Shown in pieces: positions 53,218 to 62,592 of a DNA stretch of 64,000 nucleotides; position 1 is the first letter of the stretch, and each line of letters opens with the position of its first letter. The stretch comes from Solirubrobacter soli DSM 22325 (lineage in GTDB: Bacteria; Actinomycetota; Thermoleophilia; Solirubrobacterales; Solirubrobacteraceae): the NCBI RefSeq assembly GCF_000423665.1, contig NZ_KE384072.1, positions 62,001-126,000 of the forward strand. The letters run 5' to 3'. Made by a program: the position numbers and the translations under genes. The notes below the pieces were generated by a model. The model was not told the DNA's origin. It was given only the letters and a program-made list of their open reading frames with translations, and searched no databases.

Positions 53218-55257
53218 TCACCTACCCAGGTGAATTGCCACCGCCTCGGCGCGCGAGGAGACCCCGAGCTTGCGGTAGATCGCCTTCACGTGGCTGTGGA
53301 CGGTGTTGAACGACAGGTAGAGCTCCGCGGCGACCTGGCGCTCGGTCAGGCCGCCGGCGAGGTATCTGAGAACGGTGAGCTCGCGCTCGCTGAGCGCATC
53401 CGAGGGCGCGCCGCGACGGATCGTCGCGCTGCGGCGGGCCGCCGCCAGCCGAGCCGGGAGCGCACCTGGGTCGGCGCAGCGCGCGGCCAGTGCCTGGGCC
53501 TCGTCGAACAGCGCGGTCGCGCGCTCATGGTCGCCGACCTCCGACACCGTCGACGCGAGCGCGATCAAGCCGTCGATCAGGTCCAGCTTCTGCGCCCACA
53601 GGCGGCGCAGGAAGACGCCCTTCTCGAGCGACGACAGCGCGTCGTCATGACGGCCGTGAGCGGCCAGCGCGACGCCGTACGCGGTGTGCACCTCGCCGTC
53701 CTCGACCGCGTCCCACAGGCCCACGCGGCGGGTGACCGCAACCGCCTCCTCGGCCAGCCGCAACTGCTCGGCCCGGCGCCCGCGCAGCCCCGCGATCAAT
53801 GACAGGTCCGCGATCGCGGCCACGCCGACGATCCACTGCTCGGCCACGGGCGCGATCTCGGTCGTCTCCCGCAGCCAGCGCTCGGCCCGGTCGAGGTCGC
53901 CGTTGCAGTAGTGCGCCCAGCCGAGCGCCCACGTGATGACGGGCCGCCACGGCGAGCCGCGCGGCTCGAGCCGCTCCGACCGCTCGCCGTTGGCGAGGAT
54001 CGCGCCGACGTCACCCCACCCGAACGTCGCCTCGAGGACGCTCAGACTCGACTCGACCGAGACGAACCCGTCCGGGAGCGGCCCGTCGCCGAGGTCGCCG
54101 AGCGCCCGCGCCCGGCTCGCGGCGACGCGCATGTCGCCCTCGCGGCCGCGCAGCGCGGCCACCCACGCGCGCGCCAGCAGCAACCGCTGGTCGTCCCGGT
54201 CGGGCATCTGTGCCAGCCACTCGTTGATGGACTCGATGCGCCCGGAGTTCGCGTACTGCACCCACGTCTCGGTGACCAACCGCGAGGCGTCATCGAAGGC
54301 GCCCGCCCGGATGGCGTGGTGGATCGCCTCGTCGGTGGTGCCGTGGGCGCCATGCCACTCGTAGGCGCGGCGGTGCAGGTCGGCGACCAGCTCCGGTTCA
54401 CGCTTCTCCAGCTCCACGCGCAGGATCTGGGCGAACAGGTGGTGGAAGCGAAACCAGCGGCGCCGGTCGTCGAGTCCCAGCAGGAACAGGTTCGTGCGGG
54501 CGAGCTCGTCGAGCGCAGCGGCCGACCCGGGCTCGTCGAGGACGGCGTCACACAGCGGCGCGCACAGGCGCTCGAGCACCGAGGTGCGCAGCATGAAGCG
54601 CTGGAGCTCGGGCGGATGGGTGGCGAGCACCTCGCCGGCCAGGAAGTCGCCCACGTGCGCGCTCGTTCCGTCGAATTCGGCGACGAGCGCGTGTTTGTCC
54701 TGCACGCCGGCCAGCGACAGCGCGGCCAGGTAGAGACCGGCCGGCCAGCCTTCGGTACGGGCCACGAGCAGCTCGATGTCACGTGCGTCGAGCCCCAGCT
54801 CGAGCCGATCGTTGAGGAACTCCGAAGCCTCGGGGCGGGTGAAGCGCAGCGCGTCGGCGCGCACCTCGAGGAGCTGGCCGCGCGCCCGCAGCCGGCCGAG
54901 CGGGAGCTGCGGGTCGGTCCGCGACGCGAGCACGAGCCGAACGCCGGCCGGCATGTGCTCGGCGAACCAGGCGATCGTCTCGAGGTTCGTAACGCGATGG
55001 ACATCGTCGAGCACGAGCACCGCGTCGCCGCGCTCGGCCAGCTCGTTCACGAGCCTGGGCAGCACGACTTCACGGAGCGGCGCGCTCGTGGCGGGAGGGG
55101 CCAGGCCGAGCGCGGCGATCACGTGCTCCCACAGCGCCGCCGGATCGTCGTCGCCCTCGTCCAGCGTCACCCACGCCGCCTCAGGCTCGCGGCGTTCGCG
55201 CCACGCGGCCAGCAACGTGGACTTGCCGAACCCCGCCGGACAGGCGACGAGCGTCAC
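53218..55257 (-). CDS. LAL family LuxR transcriptional regulator (MalT-like)
   Basis: A MalT-like regulator, 679 aa from GTG 55257. Walker A ACPAGFGKSTLLAAW is at the very start, Walker B AVLVLDDVHRV, then helical TPR-like repeats (about 330-600) and a C-terminal LuxR HTH (LSERELTVLRYLAGGLTERQVAAELYLSFNTVHSHVKAIYRKL). The typical N-terminal block (VTKLHPPFVPPQTV, RERLFARLD) is encoded in frame just upstream, but I find no ATG, GTG or TTG there before the AraC stop. The true start may be a rare codon, or the region carries a small error. It is co-directional with and immediately downstream of AraC. Confidence 0.85.
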   Translation of the reverse strand: MTLVACPAGFGKSTLLAAWRERREPEAAWVTLDEGDDDPAALWEHVIAALGLAPPATSAPLREVVLPRLVNELAERGDAVLVLDDVHRVTNLETIAWFAEHMPAGVRLVLASRTDPQLPLGRLRARGQLLEVRADALRFTRPEASEFLNDRLELGLDARDIELLVARTEGWPAGLYLAALSLAGVQDKHALVAEFDGTSAHVGDFLAGEVLATHPPELQRFMLRTSVLERLCAPLCDAVLDEPGSAAALDELARTNLFLLGLDDRRRWFRFHHLFAQILRVELEKREPELVADLHRRAYEWHGAHGTTDEAIHHAIRAGAFDDASRLVTETWVQYANSGRIESINEWLAQMPDRDDQRLLLARAWVAALRGREGDMRVAASRARALGDLGDGPLPDGFVSVESSLSVLEATFGWGDVGAILANGERSERLEPRGSPWRPVITWALGWAHYCNGDLDRAERWLRETTEIAPVAEQWIVGVAAIADLSLIAGLRGRRAEQLRLAEEAVAVTRRVGLWDAVEDGEVHTAYGVALAAHGRHDDALSSLEKGVFLRRLWAQKLDLIDGLIALASTVSEVGDHERATALFDEAQALAARCADPGALPARLAAARRSATIRRGAPSDALSERELTVLRYLAGGLTERQVAAELYLSFNTVHSHVKAIYRKLGVSSRAEAVAIHLGR

Positions 55258-55360
55258 CCGGCGCCGCTCGTCCAGGCGAGCGAACAGCCGCTCGCGAACG
55301 ACCGTCTGCGGCGGGACGAACGGCGGATGGAGCTTGGTGACGAGGAGGATGCGGGCGAGC

Positions 55361-56206
55361 CTAGCCGCGGTACGCGCTCGGCGCCTCGCCGTAGTGGCGC
55401 TTGAACGCGCGGCTGAAGTAGAGCTGGTCCTCGAAGCCCGTGCGGAACGCGATCTCGCCCACGGTCAGGTCGGTGAACCGCAGGAGCCGCGCGGCTTCGA
55501 GCATCACGCGGTCGGTGATCAGCTGCTTGGTCGTGCGGCCGGTGACGTGGCTGAGCGCGCGGCTCAACAGCGGTTGTGGGACCGCGAGCGCGTCGGCGTA
55601 GTGGGCGGCGTCGTGGTGGCGGGCGAAGTCGCGCTCGAGGGCCTGGTCGAAGCGGCGATAGAGCTGGACGTCGGCGTCGTCGGGGTCGCGGCGCTCGGTG
55701 CGGGTGGCGTCGTACCAGCGCTCGACCCACAGCAGGAGGATCGAGAGCAGATGGCGCTCCAGGGCGAGGCCGCGCGCGTCCGTCGGGCGGGCGCTCTCGG
55801 CGTGGAGCATCGCGATCGTGGCCTCGAGGTTCGGGACCTCCGACGGCGGCACCGGGACGCTGCGCGACCCGCGCCCGCCGACCAGCCACCCGGGTCCCTC
55901 CGGCTGCATCTCCGGCCCGAACCGCACGACCGCGCCCGACAGCCGCCGCGCGCGCTCGAACACGTGCACCTGCCCGCGGCCGATCAGCGTCACCGTGCCG
56001 GGGCGCACGGCGAAGCCCTCGCCGTCGATCGAGTGCTCCCCCTCGCCGCGGCGCGTCCAGATCAGCTCGTGATAGTCGTGGCGGTGCGGCTCGCGCACGC
56101 CCTGCGGGGCGTCGGAGCCGAAGCTCGCGTCCTCGAGCAGCGCGACCTGCAACGGCTGCGTCAGCGTGTCGACGGAGATGTCCATGTGTTGGTCACGTAT
56201 TGCCAT
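55361..56206 (-). CDS. AraC family transcriptional regulator
   Basis: A 281-aa AraC regulator. An N-terminal cupin-like sensor domain (HRHDYHELIWTRRGEGEHSIDGEGFAVRPGTVTLIGRGQVHVF) precedes the two HTHs: YADALAVPQPLLSRALSHVTGRTTKQLI and the signature VGEIAFRTGFEDQLYFSRAFKRHYGEAPSAYRG. It is divergent, with a 34-bp gap, from the VOC gene at 56241 and is its likely regulator. The LAL regulator follows it. Confidence 0.93.
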   Translation of the reverse strand: MAIRDQHMDISVDTLTQPLQVALLEDASFGSDAPQGVREPHRHDYHELIWTRRGEGEHSIDGEGFAVRPGTVTLIGRGQVHVFERARRLSGAVVRFGPEMQPEGPGWLVGGRGSRSVPVPPSEVPNLEATIAMLHAESARPTDARGLALERHLLSILLLWVERWYDATRTERRDPDDADVQLYRRFDQALERDFARHHDAAHYADALAVPQPLLSRALSHVTGRTTKQLITDRVMLEAARLLRFTDLTVGEIAFRTGFEDQLYFSRAFKRHYGEAPSAYRG

Positions 56207-56240
56207 GGGAAACCGCGAGCCCGACGGCGATCCTTAGAGC

Positions 56241-57080
56241 ATGACCTCGACTACGACTCCAGTGCTCCCGGCGACACTCACGCTGGGGCCCGTGTCCCTG
56301 ACCGTCTCGAACCTCGACCGCTCCGTCGCGTGGTATCAGACCGCCCTCGGCCTGCGCGTGCACACCCACGAGGGCTCGACCGCCACCCTCGGCGATGGCG
56401 AGTTCACCGTGTTGGAGCTCGTCGAGGATCCGGCCGCGCGCCCCGCGGGCCGCCATGCCGGCCTGTACCACTACGCCTTGCTCTATCCCACGCGCGAGGA
56501 GCTCGCCCGGGCGGCGATCCGGTTGTCGGTGACCCAGACCCCGATCGAGGGCGCCTCCGACCACCGCACCCACGAGGCGATCTATCTGCCCGACCCGGAT
56601 GGCAACGGCATCGAGCTCGCCGCCGACCGCGCGAAGACCGCCTGGCCGAAGGACCTCGGCTACGCCGGCGGCCCCGCGGCGCTGGACTTCAACGCGCTCC
56701 TGGGCACCGTGGCCGGCGAGGAGCCCTCGCCCCAGGTCCGCCCCGGCCTGCGCATGGGCCACCTGCACCTGCACGTCGGCGACGTCGACCAGGGCCTCGC
56801 CTACTACCGCGACGTGCTCGGCTTCGAGGTCCAGGCGAACCTCGGGTCGGCCGCGTTCGTGTCGGCCGGCGGCTATCACCATCACCTGGGGTTCAACATC
56901 TGGCGCGGCCGCGGCGTCGGCCCCGCGCCCGAGCACACGGTCGGCCTGCGCCACTGGACCGTCGTCGTGCCCGACGTGGATGAGGTCCGCGGCCGCGTGG
57001 ACGACGCGGAGGACTTCCCCGGCGGCTTCATCACCCGCGACCCGTGGGGAACGGCGGTGGCGTTTCTTAAAGGGGCCTGA
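56241..57080 (+). CDS. VOC family dioxygenase (CatE-like)
   Basis: A 279-aa protein with two VOC domains: residues 10-130 (LGPVSLTVSNLDRSVAWYQTALGL) and 165-275 (MGHLHLHVGDVDQGLAYYRDVLGF). The metal-binding positions YHYALLYP and HHHLGFNIW are as in catechol-2,3-dioxygenases of the CatE kind. It is divergent from AraC. Its stop codon lies within the hairpin repeat at 57069-57087. Likely role is extradiol cleavage or quinone detoxification. Confidence 0.9.
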   Translation: MTSTTTPVLPATLTLGPVSLTVSNLDRSVAWYQTALGLRVHTHEGSTATLGDGEFTVLELVEDPAARPAGRHAGLYHYALLYPTREELARAAIRLSVTQTPIEGASDHRTHEAIYLPDPDGNGIELAADRAKTAWPKDLGYAGGPAALDFNALLGTVAGEEPSPQVRPGLRMGHLHLHVGDVDQGLAYYRDVLGFEVQANLGSAAFVSAGGYHHHLGFNIWRGRGVGPAPEHTVGLRHWTVVVPDVDEVRGRVDDAEDFPGGFITRDPWGTAVAFLKGA

Positions 57081-57087
57081 CCCCTTT
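57069..57087. repeat. AAAGGGGCCTGACCCCTTT hairpin, copy C
   Basis: A perfect 7-bp stem (AAAGGGG / CCCCTTT) with a 5-nt loop. Read on the minus strand it is AAAGGGGTCAGGCCCCTTT, related to copies A and B at 11870-11965. It contains the TGA stop of the VOC gene and lies 11 bp before the next start. It could terminate the VOC transcript. Confidence 0.6.
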
Positions 57088-57098
57088 ATCTTGCCCCC

Positions 57099-59237
57099 AT
57101 GGAGCGCGCGTGGGGGCGTGAGCGGTTGCGGGTCGACGTGATCCGCGAGGACGTGGTGCGGTTCAAGATCAGCCGCGGCGGGGTGTTCGACGAGACGCCG
57201 ACGTTCGCCGTGGTGCAGGACGGGAGCGCCGAGTACGAGGTCGATGGCACCACGCTGCGCACCGCGGCGCTGGAGGTCGACCTCGAGACGCTCGCCGTCC
57301 GCCGCGCCGACGGAACGCCGGTGATCGAGCCGATCGAGCCCTACGGCACGCTCAATGACGCGTTCTGGGTGCGGCGCAAGCTGCGGCCTGAGGACGCGAT
57401 CTACGGGCTCGGGGAGAAGACCGGCCGCCTCAATCGGCGCGGCCGAAGCTTCACGCTGTGGAACACCGACATCCTCAACCCGCACGCGGCGGCCCCGTTC
57501 GGCGGTGACGGCGGCGACATCGACTTCGACCCGTACTACGTCTCGATCCCGTTCTTCCACCACCACACCGCCGACGGTCACGTCGCCGCGTCGTTCGTCG
57601 ACAACGGCTACCGCGCCACCTACGACTTCACCGCGCCGGACGAGTACGGCTTCCGGTTCGAGGGCGGCCAGTACACCGAGTACGTCTTCGCTGGACCGTC
57701 GCTGCCGGGGATCGTCGAGGCCTACAGCTGGTTGACCGGCCGGGCCGCCCCGCCGCCGCTGTGGGCGCTCGGCTACCACCAGTGCCGCTGGAAGGCCTAC
57801 TCGCAGGCCGACGTCGAGGCGATCGGCGCGCGCCATCGCGAGCTCGGCATCCCGTGCGACGCGCTCTGGCTCGACATCGAGTACATGGACGGCTACCGCG
57901 TCTTCACGTGGAACACCGAGCTGTTCCCGGACGCGCCGGGCATGCTCGCGCGGCTGCGCGACGACGGTTTCCGCGTGATCACGATCATCGACCCGGGCGT
58001 GAAGTTCGAGCCGGGCTACGGCGTGTTCGACGAGGGCCTGGCGCGCGACGTGCTGTGCCGGACCGAGGGCGGCGACGTCTACATCGGCGAGGTCTGGCCC
58101 GGCGACACCGCGTTCCCGGACTTCGTCACCGAGGACGGCCGCAAGTGGTGGGGCGAGCTCAACGCCGCCCACGTGCAGTCCGGGCTGGCGGGGATCTGGA
58201 ACGACATGAACGAGCCGGCGACGGGTGAGGTCCCGCCGGAGCGGATGCGCTTCAACCGCGGCGCGGACTCGCACGAGCGCTGGCACAACCAGTACGCGCT
58301 GCTGATGGCGATGGGCACCCGCGATGGCCTGCTGGACGCGATGCCCGACCTGCGCACGTTCATCCTGAGCCGCGCCGGGTTCGCCGGCATCCAGCGCTAC
58401 GCCGCCAACTGGATGGGCGACAACCAGGCGCGCTGGGACCACCTGTGGCTGAGCATCCCGATGGCCAACGGGTTCGGCTTGTCCGGGCAGCCGTTCGTCG
58501 GCGCCGACGTCGGCGGCTTCGCGGGACACTCCAACGGCGAGCTGTTCCTGCGCTGGCTGCAGTACGGCGCGCTGACCCCGTTCTGCCGCAACCACTCGAT
58601 GCTCGGCGACGTCGACCAGTACGCGTGGTCGTGGGGCGAGGCGATCCTCACGCACGCGCGACGGGCGATCGAGCTGCGCTACCGGCTGCTCCCCTACCTC
58701 TACAGCGCGTTCATCACCGCGACCGAGACCGGCGCGCCGGTGCAGCGGCCGCTCGTCTTCGACCACCAGTACGACCCCGCCGTGCGCGACCTCGACGACC
58801 AGTACCTGCTCGGCCCGGACCTGCTGGTCGCGCCCGTGTACGCGTCGGGCACCACGGCCCGCCACGTCTACCTACCCGCGGGCGAGTGGCACGACTGGCA
58901 CACCGGCGAGCGGTTCACCGGGCCGTGCTTCGTCGTCGCGAACACCCCGATGGATCGGATTCCCTTGTACGCGCGCGGCGGCGCGGTGATCCCGACATGG
59001 CCGTCGGCGCCGCCGTCGACCGCCGAGCGGCCGGACACGATCGAGCTGCACGCGTTCGCCGGCGGCGACGGGACGTCGTTCCTGCAGGAGGACGACGGGC
59101 TCACGCTGGAGGGCCCGGTGAGGCGGACGAGCCTGACGCTCAGCGGCTCGACGCTGCGCGCCGTCTCGGAGGGCGACTTCCCCGGCTCACGCTTCGTCGT
59201 GGTCGGCCACGGCGGCGACGTTCAGCTCGTCCCGTAG
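57099..59237 (+). CDS. Alpha-glucosidase/alpha-xylosidase, GH31
   Basis: A 712-aa GH31 enzyme. The N-terminal beta domain (about 1-200) has GLGEKTGRLNRRGRSFTLWNTD, followed by the TIM barrel. The nucleophile is Asp369 in IWNDMNEP, and the acid/base candidate is Asp441 in WMGDNQARW. FVGADVGGFAGHSNGELFLRWLQYGALTPFCRNH and the C-terminal LLVAPVYASG are typical. No signal peptide, so it acts on imported oligosaccharides. It has a 51-bp 3' overlap with the convergent CoA ligase. Confidence 0.94.
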   Translation: MERAWGRERLRVDVIREDVVRFKISRGGVFDETPTFAVVQDGSAEYEVDGTTLRTAALEVDLETLAVRRADGTPVIEPIEPYGTLNDAFWVRRKLRPEDAIYGLGEKTGRLNRRGRSFTLWNTDILNPHAAAPFGGDGGDIDFDPYYVSIPFFHHHTADGHVAASFVDNGYRATYDFTAPDEYGFRFEGGQYTEYVFAGPSLPGIVEAYSWLTGRAAPPPLWALGYHQCRWKAYSQADVEAIGARHRELGIPCDALWLDIEYMDGYRVFTWNTELFPDAPGMLARLRDDGFRVITIIDPGVKFEPGYGVFDEGLARDVLCRTEGGDVYIGEVWPGDTAFPDFVTEDGRKWWGELNAAHVQSGLAGIWNDMNEPATGEVPPERMRFNRGADSHERWHNQYALLMAMGTRDGLLDAMPDLRTFILSRAGFAGIQRYAANWMGDNQARWDHLWLSIPMANGFGLSGQPFVGADVGGFAGHSNGELFLRWLQYGALTPFCRNHSMLGDVDQYAWSWGEAILTHARRAIELRYRLLPYLYSAFITATETGAPVQRPLVFDHQYDPAVRDLDDQYLLGPDLLVAPVYASGTTARHVYLPAGEWHDWHTGERFTGPCFVVANTPMDRIPLYARGGAVIPTWPSAPPSTAERPDTIELHAFAGGDGTSFLQEDDGLTLEGPVRRTSLTLSGSTLRAVSEGDFPGSRFVVVGHGGDVQLVP

Positions 59238-60683
59238 CTCACGCTTGAGGATCTTCCCGCTCGGGTTCTTCGGCAGCTCGTCGACGAACACCACGCTCTT
59301 GGGGACCTTGAACGGCGCCAGGTCCTCGCGCGCGAACGCCCGCAGCTCGTCCGGATCGACGGGTTCGCGCGCGACGACGACCGCGCAGACCGCCTCGATC
59401 CAGCGAGCGTCCGGGATGCCGACCACCGCGACCTCGGCGACCGCGGGATGGCGGTACAGGACCTCCTCGACCTCGCGCGAGGAGACGTTCTCGCCGCCCG
59501 AGTTGATCATGTCCTTCTTGCGGTCGACGATCGTCAGGTAGCCGTCCTCGTCGACCGTGGCGAGGTCGCCGGAGTGGAACCAGCCGCCGTCGAACGCCGC
59601 GGCCGTGCGCTCGGGGTCGTTGTAGTAGCCCGCGGTGACCTGGACGGAGCGGTGCACGACCTCCCCCACCTCGCCCACCGGCACGTCGTTCATCGCGTCG
59701 TCGACCACCCGCGTGGTGACGTTGAGGACCGGCTTGCCCGCAGAGCCGGGCTTGGTCAGCTGCTCCTCCGGGGGGAGATAGGTCGCGAGCGGGCCGAGCT
59801 CCGTCTGGCCGTAGTAGTTCCACAATCGCAGTTCCGGGAGGCGGTCCGTCAGGTCGCGCACGGTCTGGACGGGCATGATGGACGCGCCGTAGTAGCCCTT
59901 GGTGACGGTGAGGTCGTCGAAGCGCGCGTCCTGCAGCAGGCCGATCCACACGGTCGGCGGCGCGAAGAACGAGGTCGCGCCGTGCTTGGCGACCGCGTCG
60001 AACACCGCGTCGGGCGCGGGCGCCGGAAGGATGATGTTCCGCGCCCCCAGGTAGAGGCCGGGCATGATGAAGCAGTGCATCTGCGCGCAGTGGTAGAGCG
60101 GCAGCGCGTGCACCATGACGTCGTCGCTCGAGTACTCGCCGGCGACGATGCACGAGACGTACTGGGCGAGCAGGCCCTCGTGGGTGAGCATCGCGCCTTT
60201 GGGGGCGGACTCGGTGCCGCTCGTGTACGCGATCTGGGCGACGTCCGTGGACGCGATCGGCGGCTCCACGAACCCGGAGCGGTCCCAGCTCGCTTCGAAG
60301 GCGGGAAGCGTCTGCGTGCGGGTCGACGACGGCAGGCGATCGAAGAGGTCCTCGTCGGCCAGTGCCAGCGCCGCGCCGGAGTGCTCGACGATGTACGCCA
60401 CCTCGCGCGCGTTGAGCATGAAGTTCACGGGGACGTGGACCGCGCCCGCGAGCTGCGTTCCCAGCCACGCGATCAGGTAGGTGTCGCTGTTGCGGCCGAG
60501 CACCGCGACCCGGTCGCCGGGGGCGACGCCGAGCGCGCCGGCCGCGCCCTCCGCCGCCTCGAGCAGCTGCGCGTACGTCCACGTCCGCTCGCCGAAGACG
60601 ACCGCCGTGGCGTCGGGCGTCCGCGCGGCGGACCGGCGGACGAGCTCCCCGATCCCGGGGCGGCGGGCGTCGGCGACGATCAC
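59187..60683 (-). CDS. Acyl-CoA synthetase (class I adenylate-forming)
   Basis: A 498-aa long-chain-type acyl-CoA ligase. Motif A3 is YTSGTESAPKGAMLTH, with LWNYYGQTELGP (A5), GGWFHSGDLATVDEDGYLTIVDRKKDMINSGGENVSS (A7/A8) and the catalytic Lys in NPSGKILKREL (A10). The GTG at 60683 overlaps the upstream Hcp-like gene stop (GTGA), an unexpected partnership. The longer frame through that gene is out of frame. Likely role is activation of a fatty or aromatic acid. Confidence 0.93.
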   Translation of the reverse strand: MIVADARRPGIGELVRRSAARTPDATAVVFGERTWTYAQLLEAAEGAAGALGVAPGDRVAVLGRNSDTYLIAWLGTQLAGAVHVPVNFMLNAREVAYIVEHSGAALALADEDLFDRLPSSTRTQTLPAFEASWDRSGFVEPPIASTDVAQIAYTSGTESAPKGAMLTHEGLLAQYVSCIVAGEYSSDDVMVHALPLYHCAQMHCFIMPGLYLGARNIILPAPAPDAVFDAVAKHGATSFFAPPTVWIGLLQDARFDDLTVTKGYYGASIMPVQTVRDLTDRLPELRLWNYYGQTELGPLATYLPPEEQLTKPGSAGKPVLNVTTRVVDDAMNDVPVGEVGEVVHRSVQVTAGYYNDPERTAAAFDGGWFHSGDLATVDEDGYLTIVDRKKDMINSGGENVSSREVEEVLYRHPAVAEVAVVGIPDARWIEAVCAVVVAREPVDPDELRAFAREDLAPFKVPKSVVFVDELPKNPSGKILKRELRDELNVAAVADHDEA

Positions 60684-61162
60684 AGCTTCTTGTTGGCCTT
60701 GACGTCCCAGCCGGCGTGGGTGACCGCGCCCGGCGAGCCGTCGGCGTTCTGCTCGCGATAGTCGACGGCGATCTGCGCGAACGCGAGCGAGACCTCGTCG
60801 ACCGGACCGTTCTCGGTGTTCGCGTTGACCTCGAACGACGTGATCACCACGTCGTTGAGCGTGATCGTCAGGAAGTCGATCTGCGCCTTCCCGGCGCCCG
60901 ACCGCCGCGCGCTCAGCACCGCGCTCTTGATGTGTTGACCGCTCGCGCACGCGAGCAGCAGCAGCGGGCTCGCCTTCGAGGCCCGCGCGGTCAGGATCAG
61001 CGGGCCGGCGTTGAGCTTGCCCGCTCCCCCACCCCCACCCACCGGTGAGCCGCTCTGTGTCTCGCCCCAGAGGAAGGTCTGGACCGCGATCTCGCCTTTG
61101 TGCTTGGCGTCCGTGCTCTCTCCCGCGATCCCGTCGATGCGCAGGAAGTAGTCGAAAGGCAT
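60680..61162 (-). CDS. hcp: Hcp-like tube protein, orphan (type VI secretion family)
   Basis: A 160-aa protein of the Hcp family (DUF796). It opens MPFDYFLRIDGIAGESTDAKHKGEI, the standard Hcp start, then beta strands (AVQTFLWGETQSG, DFLTITLNDVVITSFEVN, EVSLAFAQIAVDYREQ), with a Gly-rich loop in between, and the length of Hcp. No other type VI gene is present, and actinobacteria lack the outer membrane for a classical system. It is co-translated with an acyl-CoA ligase. Confidence 0.85.
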   Translation of the reverse strand: MPFDYFLRIDGIAGESTDAKHKGEIAVQTFLWGETQSGSPVGGGGGAGKLNAGPLILTARASKASPLLLLACASGQHIKSAVLSARRSGAGKAQIDFLTITLNDVVITSFEVNANTENGPVDEVSLAFAQIAVDYREQNADGSPGAVTHAGWDVKANKKL

Positions 61163-61229
61163 CGGGTCGGTCTATCACACCCGCGCAAGGCAAGTGCCGA
61201 CGTGCCGATTACCCCGTGGAGAGCACGTC

Positions 61230-62582
61230 GTGAAATGGCCATTCCGTATCCCGTGGCGCCGCCAGGACCACTTCGAGGGGATCCTCGAACTCTTCGACGA
61301 CCACGTCCACGTCGGGGAGGTGACCCTCGACGGTCGCTACGTGTCGCGCTTCTCCGGGCCGACGATCAACCGCTTCACGGGGGCCGCCGAGGATGACGGG
61401 CGCACGTCGGTCGAGCTCTGGGACGCCTGCGTGTACCCGCTCGACCGCTCGACCTACATGCGCTTCTGGGGCGAGCTGCTTGCGGGCAAGTCCGCGCAGG
61501 TGACCTATCGCATGCTCGGCCTGGACGGCGTGGTCCGCACGGTCTGGCACCGCGCCCGGTCCCGCGCCCTCGCCGGCGGCGGCCTGCTGGTCCAGGGCCT
61601 CGTGTCCGACGTGACCAAGCACGAGGAGACCGCCACCCGCCTCGCCGAGGCCGACGACCGTTTCATGCACCTGCTCGACGTGGTCGGGGAGCACGTCTAC
61701 CGCGCGATCGCCCACCGGGACGGTCGCATCGAGGAGCTCTTCCAGGGCCCGGGCGCCGACCGCCTGCTCGGCGGCGCTGACCCCGACAGCGAGATGGAGA
61801 ACTGGAACGCCGCGATCCACCCGGACGACCGGCCCGCGATCGACGCCTTCGAGGCGGCGCTGGCCGACGGGCAGGACGCGGGCGTCGAGTACCGCCTGCG
61901 CGGGTACGACGGCGTCACCCGCTGGGTCCACGACCGCGCCGTCGCCCGTCGCCGCGACGACGGCGTCGTCGAGGTCTCCGGCATCGTCTCCGACATCACC
62001 GCCCGCCGGCGCATGGAGGACGAGCTGCGCGAGGCGCACCGCGCCGCCGAGGAGCTCGCCACCACCGACGAGCTGACCGGCGTCCTGAACCGCCGTCACT
62101 TCACCAAGCTCGCCGCCGAGGCCCTCGCCGCGGACGCCGAGGCCTGCGGCCTGCTGCTGATCGACGCCGACCACTTCAAGCGCATCAACGACGTCTACGG
62201 CCACGTCATCGGCGACCACGTCCTGGTCGAGCTCGCCCGCCGGGTGCGCGGCGCCCTCGGCATCGCCGACGTCCTCGCCCGCTGGGGCGGCGAGGAGTTC
62301 GCCGTGCTCGTCCACGGGGTGGACTCGGGCGATGCGCTCGCCCGCCGCGCCTACCAGCTGCTCGACGCCGTCGCCGTCACCCCGTTCGTCGTCCGCGACC
62401 TCGAGCTCACCCTGACGATCTCGATCGGCGGCATCCACGCGAAGGCGGACCTCGCCACCCTCGACGCGCTGATCGAGCACGCCGACCGCCACCTCTACGC
62501 CGCCAAGCGCGACGGTCGCAACCGCGCGTGGGTCCCGCACGACGCCGAGCCGGCGTTCACCACCCGCCTCGACCCTCGCTAG
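61230..62582 (+). CDS. Diguanylate cyclase with tandem PAS domains
   Basis: A 450-aa c-di-GMP synthase. Two PAS domains are at about residues 15-130 and 145-260 (the second with WNAAIHPDDRPAIDAFEAALADG and a PAC-like VSGIVSDITARR). A coiled linker leads to the GGDEF domain: DELTGVLNRRHF, LLIDADHFKRINDVYGHVIGD and the active site RWGGEEFAVL (GGEEF). The RxxD inhibitory site upstream is not evident. GTG 61230 has GGAGAG 7 bp before it and is preferred over an upstream GTG at 61194. The signal sensed is unknown. Confidence 0.92.
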   Translation: MKWPFRIPWRRQDHFEGILELFDDHVHVGEVTLDGRYVSRFSGPTINRFTGAAEDDGRTSVELWDACVYPLDRSTYMRFWGELLAGKSAQVTYRMLGLDGVVRTVWHRARSRALAGGGLLVQGLVSDVTKHEETATRLAEADDRFMHLLDVVGEHVYRAIAHRDGRIEELFQGPGADRLLGGADPDSEMENWNAAIHPDDRPAIDAFEAALADGQDAGVEYRLRGYDGVTRWVHDRAVARRRDDGVVEVSGIVSDITARRRMEDELREAHRAAEELATTDELTGVLNRRHFTKLAAEALAADAEACGLLLIDADHFKRINDVYGHVIGDHVLVELARRVRGALGIADVLARWGGEEFAVLVHGVDSGDALARRAYQLLDAVAVTPFVVRDLELTLTISIGGIHAKADLATLDALIEHADRHLYAAKRDGRNRAWVPHDAEPAFTTRLDPR

Positions 62583-62592
62583 GGTCTCCGGG

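Noticed and set aside
60680..61162. Type VI secretion locus
   Set aside because: Only an Hcp-like gene is present; no sheath, VgrG, ClpV or baseplate genes are in the window.
59187..61193. 668-aa frame fusing the Hcp region to the CoA ligase
   Set aside because: The Hcp protein is encoded in another frame, and the ligase begins at the GTG at 60683.
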